This document shows, one piece after another, positions 18,699-27,631 of a stretch of 64,000 bases of DNA. The notes under the pieces were generated by a model that saw only the letters and a list, made by a program, of their open reading frames with translations, ran no database searches and was not told where the DNA came from. The stretch comes from Accumulibacter sp036625275. GTDB taxonomy: Bacteria; Pseudomonadota; Gammaproteobacteria; Burkholderiales; Rhodocyclaceae. The position numbers and the translations under genes are program-made. Location: contig NZ_JAZKUD010000004.1 in the NCBI RefSeq assembly GCF_036625275.1, forward strand, positions 62,001-126,000. Reading direction: 5' to 3'. How positions within the stretch are numbered: position 1 is the stretch's first letter; each line of letters starts with the position of its first letter.

Positions 18699-19499
18699 AT
18701 GCATCCCCCGACGCCAACCCAGGAAGACCCCTACGTTATCCGCACCGATCACGATGGCATCGCGACGCTGACGCTGAATCGCGCACAGCAGTTCAACGCC
18801 TTGTCGCAGGCGATGATTGCTGCCTTGCAGGCGGAACTGGATGCGATCGCACCGGACCCGGCCGTGCGCGTCGTGATCATCGCGGGTGCCGGCAAAGCCT
18901 TTTGCGCCGGACACGATCTCAAGGAGATGCGTGCCAATCATCACCATGCGTTCATGCAGGATCTGTTCCGGCATTGCGGCAAGATGATGATCACCCTGAC
19001 GCAGATGCCGCAACCGGTCATTGCACGGGTGCATGGCATTGCCACGGCCGCCGGTTGTCAGTTGGTGTCGATGTGCGACCTGGCGGTTGCTGTCGACAGT
19101 GCGCGCTTTGCCACTTCAGGCATCAACGTCGGCCTGTTCTGCGCGACGCCAGCGGTCGGATTGTCGCGCAACCTCGGTCGCAAGCAGGCGCTCGAGATGC
19201 TGCTCACCGGCGATTTCATCGATGCCCGGACGGCTTTGCAGCAAGGTCTGGTGAATCGGGTCGTCGCCGCCGATGCGCTCGATGCCGAGGTCGACCGGTT
19301 CGCCCGATCGATCATTGCCAAGTCTTCGGTAGCCATCAAAATGGGCAAGCAGATGTTCTACAAGCAACTTGAAATGGGGCTGGACGCGGCCTACCAGTAT
19401 GCCTCCGAAGTGATGGCCTGCAACATGATGACCGACGACGCCGGCGAGGGGATCGACGCGTTCATCGGCAAGCGTCGGGCCGAGTGGAAGGGCCGGTAA
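18699..19499 (+). CDS. Enoyl-CoA hydratase/isomerase family protein, ECHDC3-like
   Basis: Crotonase-fold protein of 266 residues; ATG at 18699 has a good upstream AGGAGAG, and in-frame sequence before it is non-coding in character. The oxyanion-hole segment FCAGHDLKEM is present. The segment that in true hydratases reads GGGCEL here reads AAGCQLV, and the second catalytic Glu region is GINVGLFCATPAVGLSR, so both active-site glutamates of crotonase appear absent. This is the pattern of the ECHDC3 subgroup, whose reaction is unsettled. The neighbour is an acyl-CoA ligase, 118 bases upstream. Confidence 0.88.
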   Translation: MHPPTPTQEDPYVIRTDHDGIATLTLNRAQQFNALSQAMIAALQAELDAIAPDPAVRVVIIAGAGKAFCAGHDLKEMRANHHHAFMQDLFRHCGKMMITLTQMPQPVIARVHGIATAAGCQLVSMCDLAVAVDSARFATSGINVGLFCATPAVGLSRNLGRKQALEMLLTGDFIDARTALQQGLVNRVVAADALDAEVDRFARSIIAKSSVAIKMGKQMFYKQLEMGLDAAYQYASEVMACNMMTDDAGEGIDAFIGKRRAEWKGR

Positions 19500-19563
19500 A
19501 TTTTTCCTCGCATGCGCAACGGTTTCCGTGAATAGAGATACTGCCTGCCGACTATTGCCAAGT

Positions 19564-19651
19564 GGCGTCATTCCCGCGAAAGCGGGAGCCTACGACAGGG
19601 GCCGGGAATCGCGAGGACCGAATGGATTCCCGCTTTCGCGGGGATGACGCC
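19564..19651. repeat. Inverted-repeat element of the GTCATTCCCGCGAAAGCGGGA type
   Basis: Two arms of about 24 bases (19564-19587 and 19628-19651) are nearly perfect inverted copies, and each arm itself folds as TCCCGC-GAAA-GCGGGA. The spacer is about 40 bases. A related but different copy lies at 27531-27631. This GTCATTCC-type palindrome is widespread in proteobacterial intergenic DNA. The remaining ~215 bases of the 19500-19803 gap show no gene. Confidence 0.7.
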
Positions 19652-19803
19652 AGCCGGTTGGCGCTGGCCATCAGTGCTCATTTTTCCCGAGTCGTATCGT
19701 CGAATCCCCGTTCAGCGTATCGAGTGCCGCTTGCCTGCTGGCTGGCACAGGTCGCACAACGGGCGACGGCAGTCATAGGGTCGGTTTGGTCGTGGAATTC
19801 ACC

Positions 19804-21300
19804 TTAGACGACGGCCACCCGATCGTATCCACCGGCCTTGGCATTGTGCAGCGCAGTGGCTGCGCGCTTCAGCAGATCGTCAATCGACGTGTCGCCAGCC
19901 TGGACTTCGCTCACCCCGACACTGACCGTGAACTGAACGGTGCCGTTGTCGCTCGGGATCGATATGCCGGGGATCGCTGTGCGAACCCGTTCGGCGACCA
20001 GGACAGCTCCCCGGGCTTCGGTATTGGGCAGCACAAGCGCGAATTCCCCGCCTCCGAGTCTGCCAAGAAGGTCCCTGTCGCGAAGACCCTCTTTCGCGGT
20101 ATTGGCAAACAGGATCAGGGCCTGGTCGCCAATGGCGTGGCCATAACCGTCGTTGATCCGCTGGAAAAAGTCGATATCGAACAACGCGACGGTCAGGGGG
20201 GCCTGCCGGCGACGCGCGCGCGCGACCTCTTCTGCGAGTGTTTCGAAGAAGTGCTGGCGGCTGCTGCAACCGGTCAGCAGATCGGTCGTTGTCAGGCGCT
20301 GCAATTCGGCATCCTGACTGGCGAGCGCCTGCAGCAGGCGCAGCGATCGATAGGTGATGACCGCCAATGGCAGGGTCACTCCCAGTCCCAGCAGGATGAC
20401 CCAGGCCGTTTGTCGTAGCCAGGCGGCGAGTGCCTCATCGTAGTCTTCCGAAACCATGATCACCAGCGGGAAATCGGGCATTGACGAGTAGCTGATGAAT
20501 TCTCGCGCCTGGGTGCCGGGGCTGGCCTCGGGCAGCACCAAGGCCTGCGGCTGCTGCCCGAGATGCTTGCTGAACAAGGCTTCGCCGGCCATCGAGTGGC
20601 CGGGCAGTCGGTCATCGTGTGGTGCCCTGGCCAGCACTGTGCCGTCGCGCCTGAGCAGAGTAATGGCCCCACCGGGTTGCAGGCGTTGCTTTTCGTACGA
20701 CCGGGTCAGCGTTGGCAGGTCGATCACGGCGAGAAGTACCTGGATGTCGTCCACCGGGCGTCGCAGCGACAGGCTGATCGGCAGACCGTCGTGGTCAGCG
20801 AGCGGTTTGCGCATGGGGCTGCCGACAAACAGGCCTGGCCTGTTCAGGGCGTTCTTGAAATAGTCGCGATCCGCGACATTGGCCAGTGGTCCTTGGGCAG
20901 GGTCGAGAATGTCGAACATCCGGCCATCCGAGGCGAGCAGGTAGATATCGATCGACTGGCCGGTTCCGGCACGAAAGGCCTCGATCAATTGCCGGAAGGT
21001 TTTGTCGGTGCGGGGATCCAGACCGGGGTTTGCCTGCAGCCAGTGCTCACAACTGGCCAGGAAAGTATCGGCGACGCGAAACTGCTGTCGGGTCTGTTCT
21101 TCGACGGCGTGGGTCATGCGTTGCAGGATTCCGCCGGTGGTGGCGATACTTTCATCGCGATCCGAGACGACCGAGACCATCAGGGCCAACCACAGTGTGC
21201 CGACCAACAACAACGTTACCACAACGACCGTGCGCGGGTTGGCCCATTCCTCAATATGCCTGATGCTCTCCTTTATCATGCTGCCCGCCACGGTTGCCAT
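19804..21300 (-). CDS. Membrane GGDEF-domain protein with altered signature (GGGEF) and Cache-like sensor
   Basis: 498-residue putative diguanylate cyclase homologue. A membrane helix at ~22-45 (VVVVTLLLVGTLWLALMVSV), an extracytoplasmic sensor of the Cache/PDC type (~50-280, with DRDYFKNAL, VGSPMRKPLADHDGLPISLS and FISYSSMPDFPLVIMVSEDYDE), a second helix (TAWVILLGLGVTLPLAVITY) and a C-terminal GGDEF domain. Substrate motif FDIDFFQRINDGYGHAIGDQ is normal, but the active-site loop reads GRLGGGEFAL, with Gly in place of the metal-binding Asp/Glu. Activity is therefore doubtful; it may bind GTP or act as a sensor only. ATG at 21300; ATG at 21279 is an alternative. Confidence 0.88.
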   Translation of the reverse strand: MATVAGSMIKESIRHIEEWANPRTVVVVTLLLVGTLWLALMVSVVSDRDESIATTGGILQRMTHAVEEQTRQQFRVADTFLASCEHWLQANPGLDPRTDKTFRQLIEAFRAGTGQSIDIYLLASDGRMFDILDPAQGPLANVADRDYFKNALNRPGLFVGSPMRKPLADHDGLPISLSLRRPVDDIQVLLAVIDLPTLTRSYEKQRLQPGGAITLLRRDGTVLARAPHDDRLPGHSMAGEALFSKHLGQQPQALVLPEASPGTQAREFISYSSMPDFPLVIMVSEDYDEALAAWLRQTAWVILLGLGVTLPLAVITYRSLRLLQALASQDAELQRLTTTDLLTGCSSRQHFFETLAEEVARARRRQAPLTVALFDIDFFQRINDGYGHAIGDQALILFANTAKEGLRDRDLLGRLGGGEFALVLPNTEARGAVLVAERVRTAIPGISIPSDNGTVQFTVSVGVSEVQAGDTSIDDLLKRAATALHNAKAGGYDRVAVV

Positions 21301-21452
21301 CGATTGGCCGTATTCTAACAGTCTGCTGACATTTTTCTCTTCCGTGCTGCCTGCGCAGCAGCACCCGCCATGACCTCACGGGGGATTGCACGCGATAGCT
21401 TGCCCGCCGCCTGAAGTGCAAATGACCTCGGCAAATCGCATCAACGAGACGC

Positions 21453-22079
21453 TCAGGTCGCTGGATCGGTTTCGTCGCCTTGCACGTCAATGACGCCGGC
21501 AAATAACTCGATGGCTGTGCGGGCGACCTGGGTGGTGTCGTAATAGGCATAGGCGCTGGCGCCAATCGCTCCGAGAACCGGTATCCAGCGCGAAATTCCT
21601 CTGCCGATCACCCGTTGGGAGAGGTGCATGCCGATCTTCAGAGCGACCGACTGGGTCTCGGGACGCGAGGCGAGATGGACGACATGGCGCTTGCCGATCC
21701 TGGCAACCAGATCGCGAACGATCTGTGGGTCGGTGTGCCGGAACAGACAATAGAGCATCGCTTCACGGTTCAACTCGTCGGTCTTCCCGTAGCAACCGGC
21801 GATGTCCGCAACCATCTGCGTCTGGAGTTTCCATAGCGAACGCAGTTCGGGAAGGAGGGTCAGCCAGCCGAGTGGGCCTGGCGGCAGCGTCAGGCTGCCG
21901 GCAGTGACGGCAGCCTGTCTGACCGCCGTGCGGGCGATCGCCTGGGCGTGGCCTTCCGGTTTCTGTTTCCGGTATTCGCTGGTGGCCGGGATCTGGCCGA
22001 CGTAATCCAGAATCGCTTCGGCGATTCTGCGGCTGGCTCGAAGGTTTGATTGGCGTTGTGCAAAGCGTTTGGTTGACAT
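21453..22079 (-). CDS. EcsC-family protein (probable)
   Basis: 208 residues resembling the EcsC family of unknown biochemical role. Visible features: a basic N-terminus, the region AIARTAVRQAAVTAGSLTLP followed by PGPLGWLTLLPELRSLWKLQ and QMVADIAGCYGK, typical of these proteins, and a hydrophobic segment near ISRWIPVLGAIGASAYAYYD close to the C-terminus. No signal peptide. It stands alone between the GGDEF gene and a methyltransferase gene on the same strand. The family call rests on the PGPLG...L and YG pattern and is moderate. Confidence 0.6.
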   Translation of the reverse strand: MSTKRFAQRQSNLRASRRIAEAILDYVGQIPATSEYRKQKPEGHAQAIARTAVRQAAVTAGSLTLPPGPLGWLTLLPELRSLWKLQTQMVADIAGCYGKTDELNREAMLYCLFRHTDPQIVRDLVARIGKRHVVHLASRPETQSVALKIGMHLSQRVIGRGISRWIPVLGAIGASAYAYYDTTQVARTAIELFAGVIDVQGDETDPAT

Positions 22080-22103
22080 GTCAGAGCGTTGGCTGCGGTT
22101 AAT

Positions 22104-22130
22104 GTGAGAGTCGCGTCAGCGACTCACGAA
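22104..22130 (-). repeat. Three-hairpin intergenic repeat, terminal fragment (copy E)
   Basis: The 27 bases match the outer hairpin of the repeat seen in full at 14424-14540: GTGAGAGTCGCG, TCAGCGACTCAC and the following GAA. Only this end is present, between the EcsC-like gene and a methyltransferase gene. Confidence 0.6.
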
Positions 22131-22140
22131 TCGTCCCTTT

Positions 22141-22806
22141 TCAGAACTCCGGAGAGGGACGCAGGGGGTCGCCGTTTCCGGCCGCACGGCGCCAGACACT
22201 GGCGAGCCAGAGCTGTTGCGCGCACGGCAGGCCGGTTGGGCGGTAATAGTGCTCGAGTTCGACGAAGCCCGCATTCCGCAGCCAGCGTCGCCAGGCTGCG
22301 AGGTCGTGGAAAACCCCATAGCGTTCGTCATTCCAGCCTTCCTGGTTGTCCCCGCGAGGGTTTGAGCAGAACAGGACACCGTCCGGCTTGAGGGTGGCAT
22401 GCAGTTGTCGGAGAACGCGCAGCAACACCTGACTGGGGACATGGAACAGCGAAGCATTGGCGAATACCCCGTCGAAATGCCCTGACGGGAGGTCAAGACT
22501 CAGGAAATCCTGTTCCCATACCGTACAACCCGTGTCGCTTCGTGCCATCTCGACGAAGTTCGTTGCTCCGTCCAGCCCGACGGCACGATGGCCGAGGCGG
22601 GTAAAGGCCTTGAGATCGCGGCCCGGGCCGCAGCCGAAGTCGAGAATCGTGAACGGCGGTTGGCCACGGATGTGGCGCAGCAGCGCAGCGATGTTCTGAC
22701 TCACGTCGTGGCTGCGCGTGCCTTTGCGAAAGTCTTCGGCATGTTGCTGGTAATGGGCGAGCGTCCGGGTTGTGATTTGTTCGAGCGTGGTAGTGGATGA
22801 TGGCAT
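22141..22806 (-). CDS. Class I SAM-dependent methyltransferase
   Basis: 221-residue Rossmann-fold methyltransferase. The SAM-binding motif I is FTILDFGCGPGRDLKAF (~54-69), with the acidic end of strand 2 in AVGLDGATNFVEMA and motif IV DGVFANASLFHVPS. The tail LKPDGVLFCSNPRGDNQEGW matches strand-6 regions of the family. ATG at 22806. The substrate is unknown; similar proteins act on small molecules. A copy of the three-hairpin repeat lies upstream on each side of the local genes. No operon partner. Confidence 0.85.
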   Translation of the reverse strand: MPSSTTTLEQITTRTLAHYQQHAEDFRKGTRSHDVSQNIAALLRHIRGQPPFTILDFGCGPGRDLKAFTRLGHRAVGLDGATNFVEMARSDTGCTVWEQDFLSLDLPSGHFDGVFANASLFHVPSQVLLRVLRQLHATLKPDGVLFCSNPRGDNQEGWNDERYGVFHDLAAWRRWLRNAGFVELEHYYRPTGLPCAQQLWLASVWRRAAGNGDPLRPSPEF

Positions 22807-22898
22807 GGTCAGTGACTGAACGGGGCTGCGCAGGATTGTCCTGGAGGCGATGGTAAACCCATTGCATGCGGATTCTTCACGATGAACTGCAGATTCCT

Positions 22899-23011
22899 GT
22901 GAAAGTCACGTCAGCGACTGACGAATCTCTCCGCCCCACTGGCGGGGGTCGGGGGAGAGGCAAACGGTCATGACCTTCATGATCGGGGGAGCCTGGAAAA
23001 GTCATGAACGT
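22899..23011 (-). repeat. Three-hairpin intergenic repeat, copy B
   Basis: Reverse-oriented near-full copy of the element at 14424-14540; all three inverted repeats are retained, with point differences mostly in the GC-rich middle hairpin. It sits in the 450-base gap between a methyltransferase gene and a potassium channel gene. The rest of that gap (22807-22898, 23012-23256) shows no gene; a TAGAAT at about 23079 could be a -10 element for the channel gene. Confidence 0.8.
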
Positions 23012-23256
23012 TGGCATGTGGCTGCGGCGACAGTCGCCACCAGATCGGAATCTTCCTGACCCCGGTCGCTTCCTGCGGTAGAATTTTGCGGCCGGAAGGT
23101 GGCGGCTACCGTCGCAGGCATGGACAATCGTTCGCGAATGTGCCAATCTTGCCCGCTCGGCATATCAGGCCCCGCTTCCTGCTGGCCTGATTCCGCCATC
23201 GCCAGCCAGACTTTCCCCGATGATGATCCGATTCCAATCAGCCCGCTCTTTTTTGC

Positions 23257-24354
23257 ATGTTTGACGACCAGTTACAGGCTCGCCAGCGCCTTCGCCGCCT
23301 TCGCCGTATGCGCGAATCCCAGGTCGGGGTAGCCACACAATTGCGGCGCATTGTCCTGCGTATCGTATGGGCGGGCATCGCGGTGTTGGCGTTGACCGCC
23401 GTCGGGACAATCGGCTTCTATCAGATTGCCGGTGACAACGGGAACTGGTCCGATGCGGTATATATGACCCTGATCAGCATCTCGACGGTCGGTTATGGCG
23501 AAATTATCCCTCTCCATTCGCTTCAGGATCGCCTTTTCGCCGGTTTCATTGCCATTTCCGGCCTGGGCGCGCTGACCTTTTTGTTCACTAGCCTGTCAGT
23601 GTTCTTCCTCGAGAAGGATCTGGATTATTCCCTGCGGAGACGACGGATGGAAAAAAGCATTCATAAGCTACGGCAGCATTTCATCATTTGCGGTTTCGGG
23701 CGGGTCGGCCGCAGCGTCGGTCGCGAATTGCAGAATACCGGCCGACATTTCGTCGCCATCGACATCGAAGTCGAGCGTTTCGAGGAGAACCTCGACAAAT
23801 TTTCCGCACTGCTCTATCTGCACGGCGACGCCTCCGACGATGATCTGATGGAAGCCGCAGATATCGAGGATGCCCGTGGCCTGTTTGCGGTCACCGGTGA
23901 CGATTCACGCAATCTGATGATCATCATTACCGCCAGACAGCTCAACCCGCGCTTGCGCATCGTGGCTCGCGCCCAGGAACTGCGAAATGTCGAAAAAATG
24001 CGCAAGGCGGGCGCCGACGCGGTAATTTCCCCGGATTTCACCGGCGGCATTCGCCTGGCGTCAGCGATGGTCCGGCCGCACGTCGTCGGCTTTCTCGACG
24101 AGATGATCCGGTCGGATAAGAACGTGCGTGTCGAAGAGGTTCCGGTGCCTGCCAATTTCCCGCAGACTCGTGTCGGCGACCTGCGTCTGCGTAGCCCGGA
24201 CTATATCCTGTTGGCGGTACGCGAGCAGGATGGTGCCTGGATATTCAATCCCAAGGTTGATGACCTCATCCACGCTGGCAGCATCATCATCGCTCTGGCC
24301 AATCCTTCGGGACGTGCACAACTCAAGGCACATCTGATCGAGAAGATGTCCTAG
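23257..24354 (+). CDS. Two-helix potassium channel with RCK (TrkA-N) domain
   Basis: 365-residue inner-membrane K+ channel subunit. Helix 1 (RIVWAGIAVLALTAVGTIGF, ~30-50), pore loop with selectivity filter STVGYGEI (~80) and helix 2 (FAGFIAISGLGALTFLFTSL) make a 2TM KcsA-like pore. A cytoplasmic RCK domain follows with the nucleotide-binding signature FIICGFGRVGRSVGRELQ and the acidic residue in VAIDIEVERFEEN, then a TrkA-C region. This is the MthK/Kch-like architecture; gating by Ca2+, NAD(H) or nucleotides is family knowledge. The start at ATG 23257 gives a ~25-residue basic N-tail. The next gene begins 28 bases downstream. Confidence 0.92.
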   Translation: MFDDQLQARQRLRRLRRMRESQVGVATQLRRIVLRIVWAGIAVLALTAVGTIGFYQIAGDNGNWSDAVYMTLISISTVGYGEIIPLHSLQDRLFAGFIAISGLGALTFLFTSLSVFFLEKDLDYSLRRRRMEKSIHKLRQHFIICGFGRVGRSVGRELQNTGRHFVAIDIEVERFEENLDKFSALLYLHGDASDDDLMEAADIEDARGLFAVTGDDSRNLMIIITARQLNPRLRIVARAQELRNVEKMRKAGADAVISPDFTGGIRLASAMVRPHVVGFLDEMIRSDKNVRVEEVPVPANFPQTRVGDLRLRSPDYILLAVREQDGAWIFNPKVDDLIHAGSIIIALANPSGRAQLKAHLIEKMS

Positions 24355-24382
24355 TTTTCTTTCTCCAGCATGAAAGTTTGCG

Positions 24383-25858
24383 ATGGCCACCGAAACTGAA
24401 ATCAAGTTGTCCCTATCGGCACGCGCTGCGAGTGCATTGGCGAAGCAAGCCATGTTGAGCAACATTGAGCGACATCGGCAACTGCTGATCAATACCTATT
24501 ACGATACCCATGACAAGCGTCTGCGGCGCGAGCAGATGGTCGTTCGACACCGTCAGAAGGGCCGGCAGTGGCTGTTGACCGTCAAGACTGCGCCGATGCT
24601 TGCCGCCGGCCTGGCGCAGCGTAGCGAGTGGGAGGTTCCCAGCCGGCCCGGAGAGTTCGATTTTTCGCATTTGGATGGCAGCGTCCGCGCTCTGCTCGAA
24701 TCACTTCGTGATGATCTGCAACCCGCTTTCACTACCCACTTCATGCGCCATACCTGGCTGCTGGAACCGCGCGCGGGGGTGCGCATCGAACTGGCTCTGG
24801 ACCGCGGCTGGATCGAAGCGCGGGGGCAACGCCAGACGATCCGTGAGATCGAACTGGAACTGCTCGACGGAACGGTCAGCGACCTGTTCGCCGTGGCCGC
24901 CGAGTTGCAGGTCAGCCTGCCGTTACACCCGGAAGCCAGCAGCAAGTCCGAACGTGCCTACCGTCTACTCGCCGATCTGCCGCTGACGGCGGTGAAAGCA
25001 CTGCCCGTGCCGACCGACGCGACCATGTCGAGCATTGGAGCCTTTCGCCTGATTGCCCTGTCCTGCCTGAACCATTTGCAAAACAACGAAGCCGGGGTCT
25101 GCCGGAGCGACGAGCCCGAGTTCGTTCACCAGGCGCGCGTCGCCATCCGCCGGCTGCGATCGGCGATCCGTCTCTGGCAGCCACGGCTGCCAGAGGATTT
25201 CGTGACCCGTTTCGATCCGCTCTGGCAGGAACTGGCGAACAAACTGGGTGATACCCGCAACTGGGATGTCTTCCTTGCGGAAACCTTGCCTGCACTTGCC
25301 GACGCCCTGCCAGGCAGGGTCGAGGTCGAGCGGCTGTCGAGCCATGCCCGGAGACGCTGCGCGAACAGTCGCAAGGCCAGCAGAAGCGCGCTCAAGTCGG
25401 CAGTGTATTCGCGCCTGTTGATCGACTTCAGTGCCGCCATCCAGTCCCTGCCGGACGATGCCGCCGGGTCGCTCGCACGCTTCGTCCCGCGTTGCCTCGA
25501 CAAGCGCGCCAGGCGCGTCGAGGATCGCGCCGCGGCTGCGCTCGGAACGGATGATGCGGCCCGTCACCGCCTGCGTGTCGCGTTCAAGCAACTGCGCTAC
25601 GCGGTGGAGTTCTTTACCCCGATTCTGGCCGGCCCGGTGCTGGCGAATTACCACCAGTCGGCCAGTGATCTGCAGGATCTGCTCGGACGTCTCAACGACC
25701 TGGCCGTGGCTTCGCAACTTGTCGCCGAGGCGCCAACCGCTGGCCGGGGCCAGGGGATTGCAGACTGGCTGGCAACCCAGACCGATTCGCTATTGCCCGA
25801 ATTTGCCAGGCGACTCAACGATTTTCAGCAACAGCCGGTACCCTGGAAAGCAGGGTAA
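24383..25858 (+). CDS. CYTH and CHAD domain protein, inorganic triphosphatase-like
   Basis: 491 residues: N-terminal CYTH domain (~1-200) with the metal/phosphate motif ETEIKLSL, YYDTHDKRLRREQMVVRHR and KTAPMLAAGLAQRSEWE; C-terminal CHAD domain (~220-490), helical and rich in His/Arg (FVHQARVAIRRLRSAIRLW, RHRLRVAFKQLRYAVEFF). CYTH enzymes hydrolyse tripolyphosphate or related triphosphates; CHAD domains bind polyphosphate. This matches E. coli YgiF in order and length. In a genome with ppk1 and ppx it may associate with polyphosphate granules, which is inference. ATG start; same direction as the channel gene. Confidence 0.93.
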   Translation: MATETEIKLSLSARAASALAKQAMLSNIERHRQLLINTYYDTHDKRLRREQMVVRHRQKGRQWLLTVKTAPMLAAGLAQRSEWEVPSRPGEFDFSHLDGSVRALLESLRDDLQPAFTTHFMRHTWLLEPRAGVRIELALDRGWIEARGQRQTIREIELELLDGTVSDLFAVAAELQVSLPLHPEASSKSERAYRLLADLPLTAVKALPVPTDATMSSIGAFRLIALSCLNHLQNNEAGVCRSDEPEFVHQARVAIRRLRSAIRLWQPRLPEDFVTRFDPLWQELANKLGDTRNWDVFLAETLPALADALPGRVEVERLSSHARRRCANSRKASRSALKSAVYSRLLIDFSAAIQSLPDDAAGSLARFVPRCLDKRARRVEDRAAAALGTDDAARHRLRVAFKQLRYAVEFFTPILAGPVLANYHQSASDLQDLLGRLNDLAVASQLVAEAPTAGRGQGIADWLATQTDSLLPEFARRLNDFQQQPVPWKAG

Positions 25859-25941
25859 TGACTCGTTCGCGCCGGAAGGGAACGGAAGGGAAGCCGGCGC
25901 GCTGCCATGGGTGGTCGCTGTATGGCTGTGCCGGCAGCGAA

Positions 25942-25974
25942 TGGGACGACGTTGGGACGATGTTGGGACGACGC
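25942..25974 (+). repeat. Three tandem 11-base units
   Basis: TGGGACGACGT, TGGGACGATGT and TGGGACGACGC follow one another in the gap between the CYTH-CHAD gene and mgtE. Only three units, no coding frame of interest; the rest of the 158-base gap is unremarkable. Confidence 0.7.
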
Positions 25975-26016
25975 TGCCGGACGACGCTGGCGCTGTCCGG
26001 CAGGAGGACGGATCGG

Positions 26017-27405
26017 CTACAGCTTGTAAATCCAGCTGGCGATCACAAAGTAGTTGAGGACGCCGAGGATGTCGATGGCGGTGGTCACGAACGGGCCGGT
26101 GGCAACCGCCGGGTCCACCTTCATGCGCTGAAAGATCATCGGCAGGAGCACGGCCAGCAAGGCTGCGCCGGTCATGTTGCCGAGGATCGTCAGACCGACC
26201 ACCTGCCCAAGACTGACGCTGTCGTGCATCAGGTAGCCGTAGATGGCCAGGATCACGCCGTAGAAACCGCCGAGCAGCAGACCGACGCGCAACTCCTTGA
26301 GCACTAGTGGCACGGTATCGCGGACATCGATCGCCCCGGTCGCCAGGCCACGTACCGCAACGGTGGCCGACTGCACGCCGACGTTGCCGGCCATGCCCAT
26401 GACCACTGGCAGAAAGGCGCTCAACACCAGCACCTCGCCGAGAATCGCTTCGTAGCGCCCGATCACCGCGGTCGCCGCGAGACCGCCGATGAACGCGGCG
26501 AGCAGCCAGGGCAGACGAATCCCCGCAATCTTGAAGGCCGAGTGGGTCAGCGTTTCCGACTCGCTGGTACCGGCCATCTTCAGCATGTCCCGCGTCGTCT
26601 CTTCCTCGAGGACATCGATGACGTCATCGACCGTGACCATCCCGACCAACACATTCTCCTCGTCGACCACCGGTACGGCCAGCAGGTGATACTTTTCGAC
26701 CAGCATGGCGACGGTGGTCTGGTCGGCATCCGTGGTGACTTTCATCACGCGCCGGTTCATGACCTTGTCGAGAGGCGTTCCCGGTCGGGCCAGCAGCAAC
26801 TGCCGCAACGACACGACGCCGACCAGCCGCCCCGCTTCGTCGGTCAGGTAGAGATAGAAAACCATCTCGACGTCTTCGCGGCTGCGGATGTTCTCGATCG
26901 CTTCTTCGACGGCCAGGGTATGCGGGAGCGAGAAGAATTCGGTGGTCATGATGCCGCCGGCACTGTTCGGGTCGTACTGCAGCAGGCTTTCGACTTCGTC
27001 CTTGCTTTCCCGGTCGAGCAAGGCCATCAGTTGCGCCCGTTGATCTTCGGGCAGATCCCCGACGAGGTCGGCCAGGTCGTCAGGCGCCACGTGTTGCAGG
27101 ACCGCCGCCAGTTGTTCGATCGGCGACTCGGTCATTACCTCCGTACGCAGGCTCGGCGACAACTGGCTGAAAACTTCGGCCGCCATGGCCGTGTCGCTGA
27201 TCGTGTAGAAGACGTCCACCACATGCGCTGGCGGCAACTCGTCGAGGATCGAAGCCATGTCAGCCGGGTGAAGCCTGGAGATGACCTTCTGCAGCGACGC
27301 CTTGGCATTGCGGTGATAAAGTCGGTCGATGGTTTCGACGAGTCGCTTCTTTCGGGTGTTGTAGGCGGCAGAGGCAACCGGTTTGGTTTCGACATTGATT
27401 TGCAT
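26017..27405 (-). CDS. mgtE: Magnesium transporter MgtE
   Basis: 462-residue Mg2+ channel of the inner membrane. Order: N domain (~35-140, with LHPADMASILDELPPAHV and DDLADLVGDLPEDQRAQL), a CBS pair (~145-265, including VVSLRQLLLARPGTPLDKVM and VLVGMVTVDDVIDVLEEE), a plug helix and five membrane helices (~300-462) with the pore signature region PVVMGMAGNVGVQSATVAVRG. Mg2+ binding between N and CBS domains gates the pore in characterised homologues. ATG at 27405. No Mg2+ riboswitch was recognisable in the upstream 500 bases. Confidence 0.95.
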   Translation of the reverse strand: MQINVETKPVASAAYNTRKKRLVETIDRLYHRNAKASLQKVISRLHPADMASILDELPPAHVVDVFYTISDTAMAAEVFSQLSPSLRTEVMTESPIEQLAAVLQHVAPDDLADLVGDLPEDQRAQLMALLDRESKDEVESLLQYDPNSAGGIMTTEFFSLPHTLAVEEAIENIRSREDVEMVFYLYLTDEAGRLVGVVSLRQLLLARPGTPLDKVMNRRVMKVTTDADQTTVAMLVEKYHLLAVPVVDEENVLVGMVTVDDVIDVLEEETTRDMLKMAGTSESETLTHSAFKIAGIRLPWLLAAFIGGLAATAVIGRYEAILGEVLVLSAFLPVVMGMAGNVGVQSATVAVRGLATGAIDVRDTVPLVLKELRVGLLLGGFYGVILAIYGYLMHDSVSLGQVVGLTILGNMTGAALLAVLLPMIFQRMKVDPAVATGPFVTTAIDILGVLNYFVIASWIYKL

Positions 27406-27530
27406 GACAGTTTCCTCCCGATATGCAGCGTGTATGATCGATCGTCAAACCCGACAGTTTACCGGGAGGTTGTTCATTGGTCCATCAATTAGTAAGCGAC
27501 GGCAGGAGGAGTCTGTTCTAACAGCCCACC

Positions 27531-27631
27531 GTCATTCCGGCGTCCGCCGGAATACAGATTCGTTCATCTGATCAGAAGGTTAAAGGAGCCGTTGGAAAAA
27601 CGAACTGGATTCCGGAGCAAGTCCGGAATGA
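27531..27631. repeat. Inverted-repeat element of the GTCATTCCGG type
   Basis: Outer arms GTCATTCCGG (27531-27540) and CCGGAATGAC (27622-27631) are perfect inverted copies; the left side also folds as ATTCCGG-CGTC-CGCCGGAAT. It lies in the 528-base gap between mgtE and fpr. The rest of this gap (27632-27933) has no frame I would call a gene. Confidence 0.65.
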
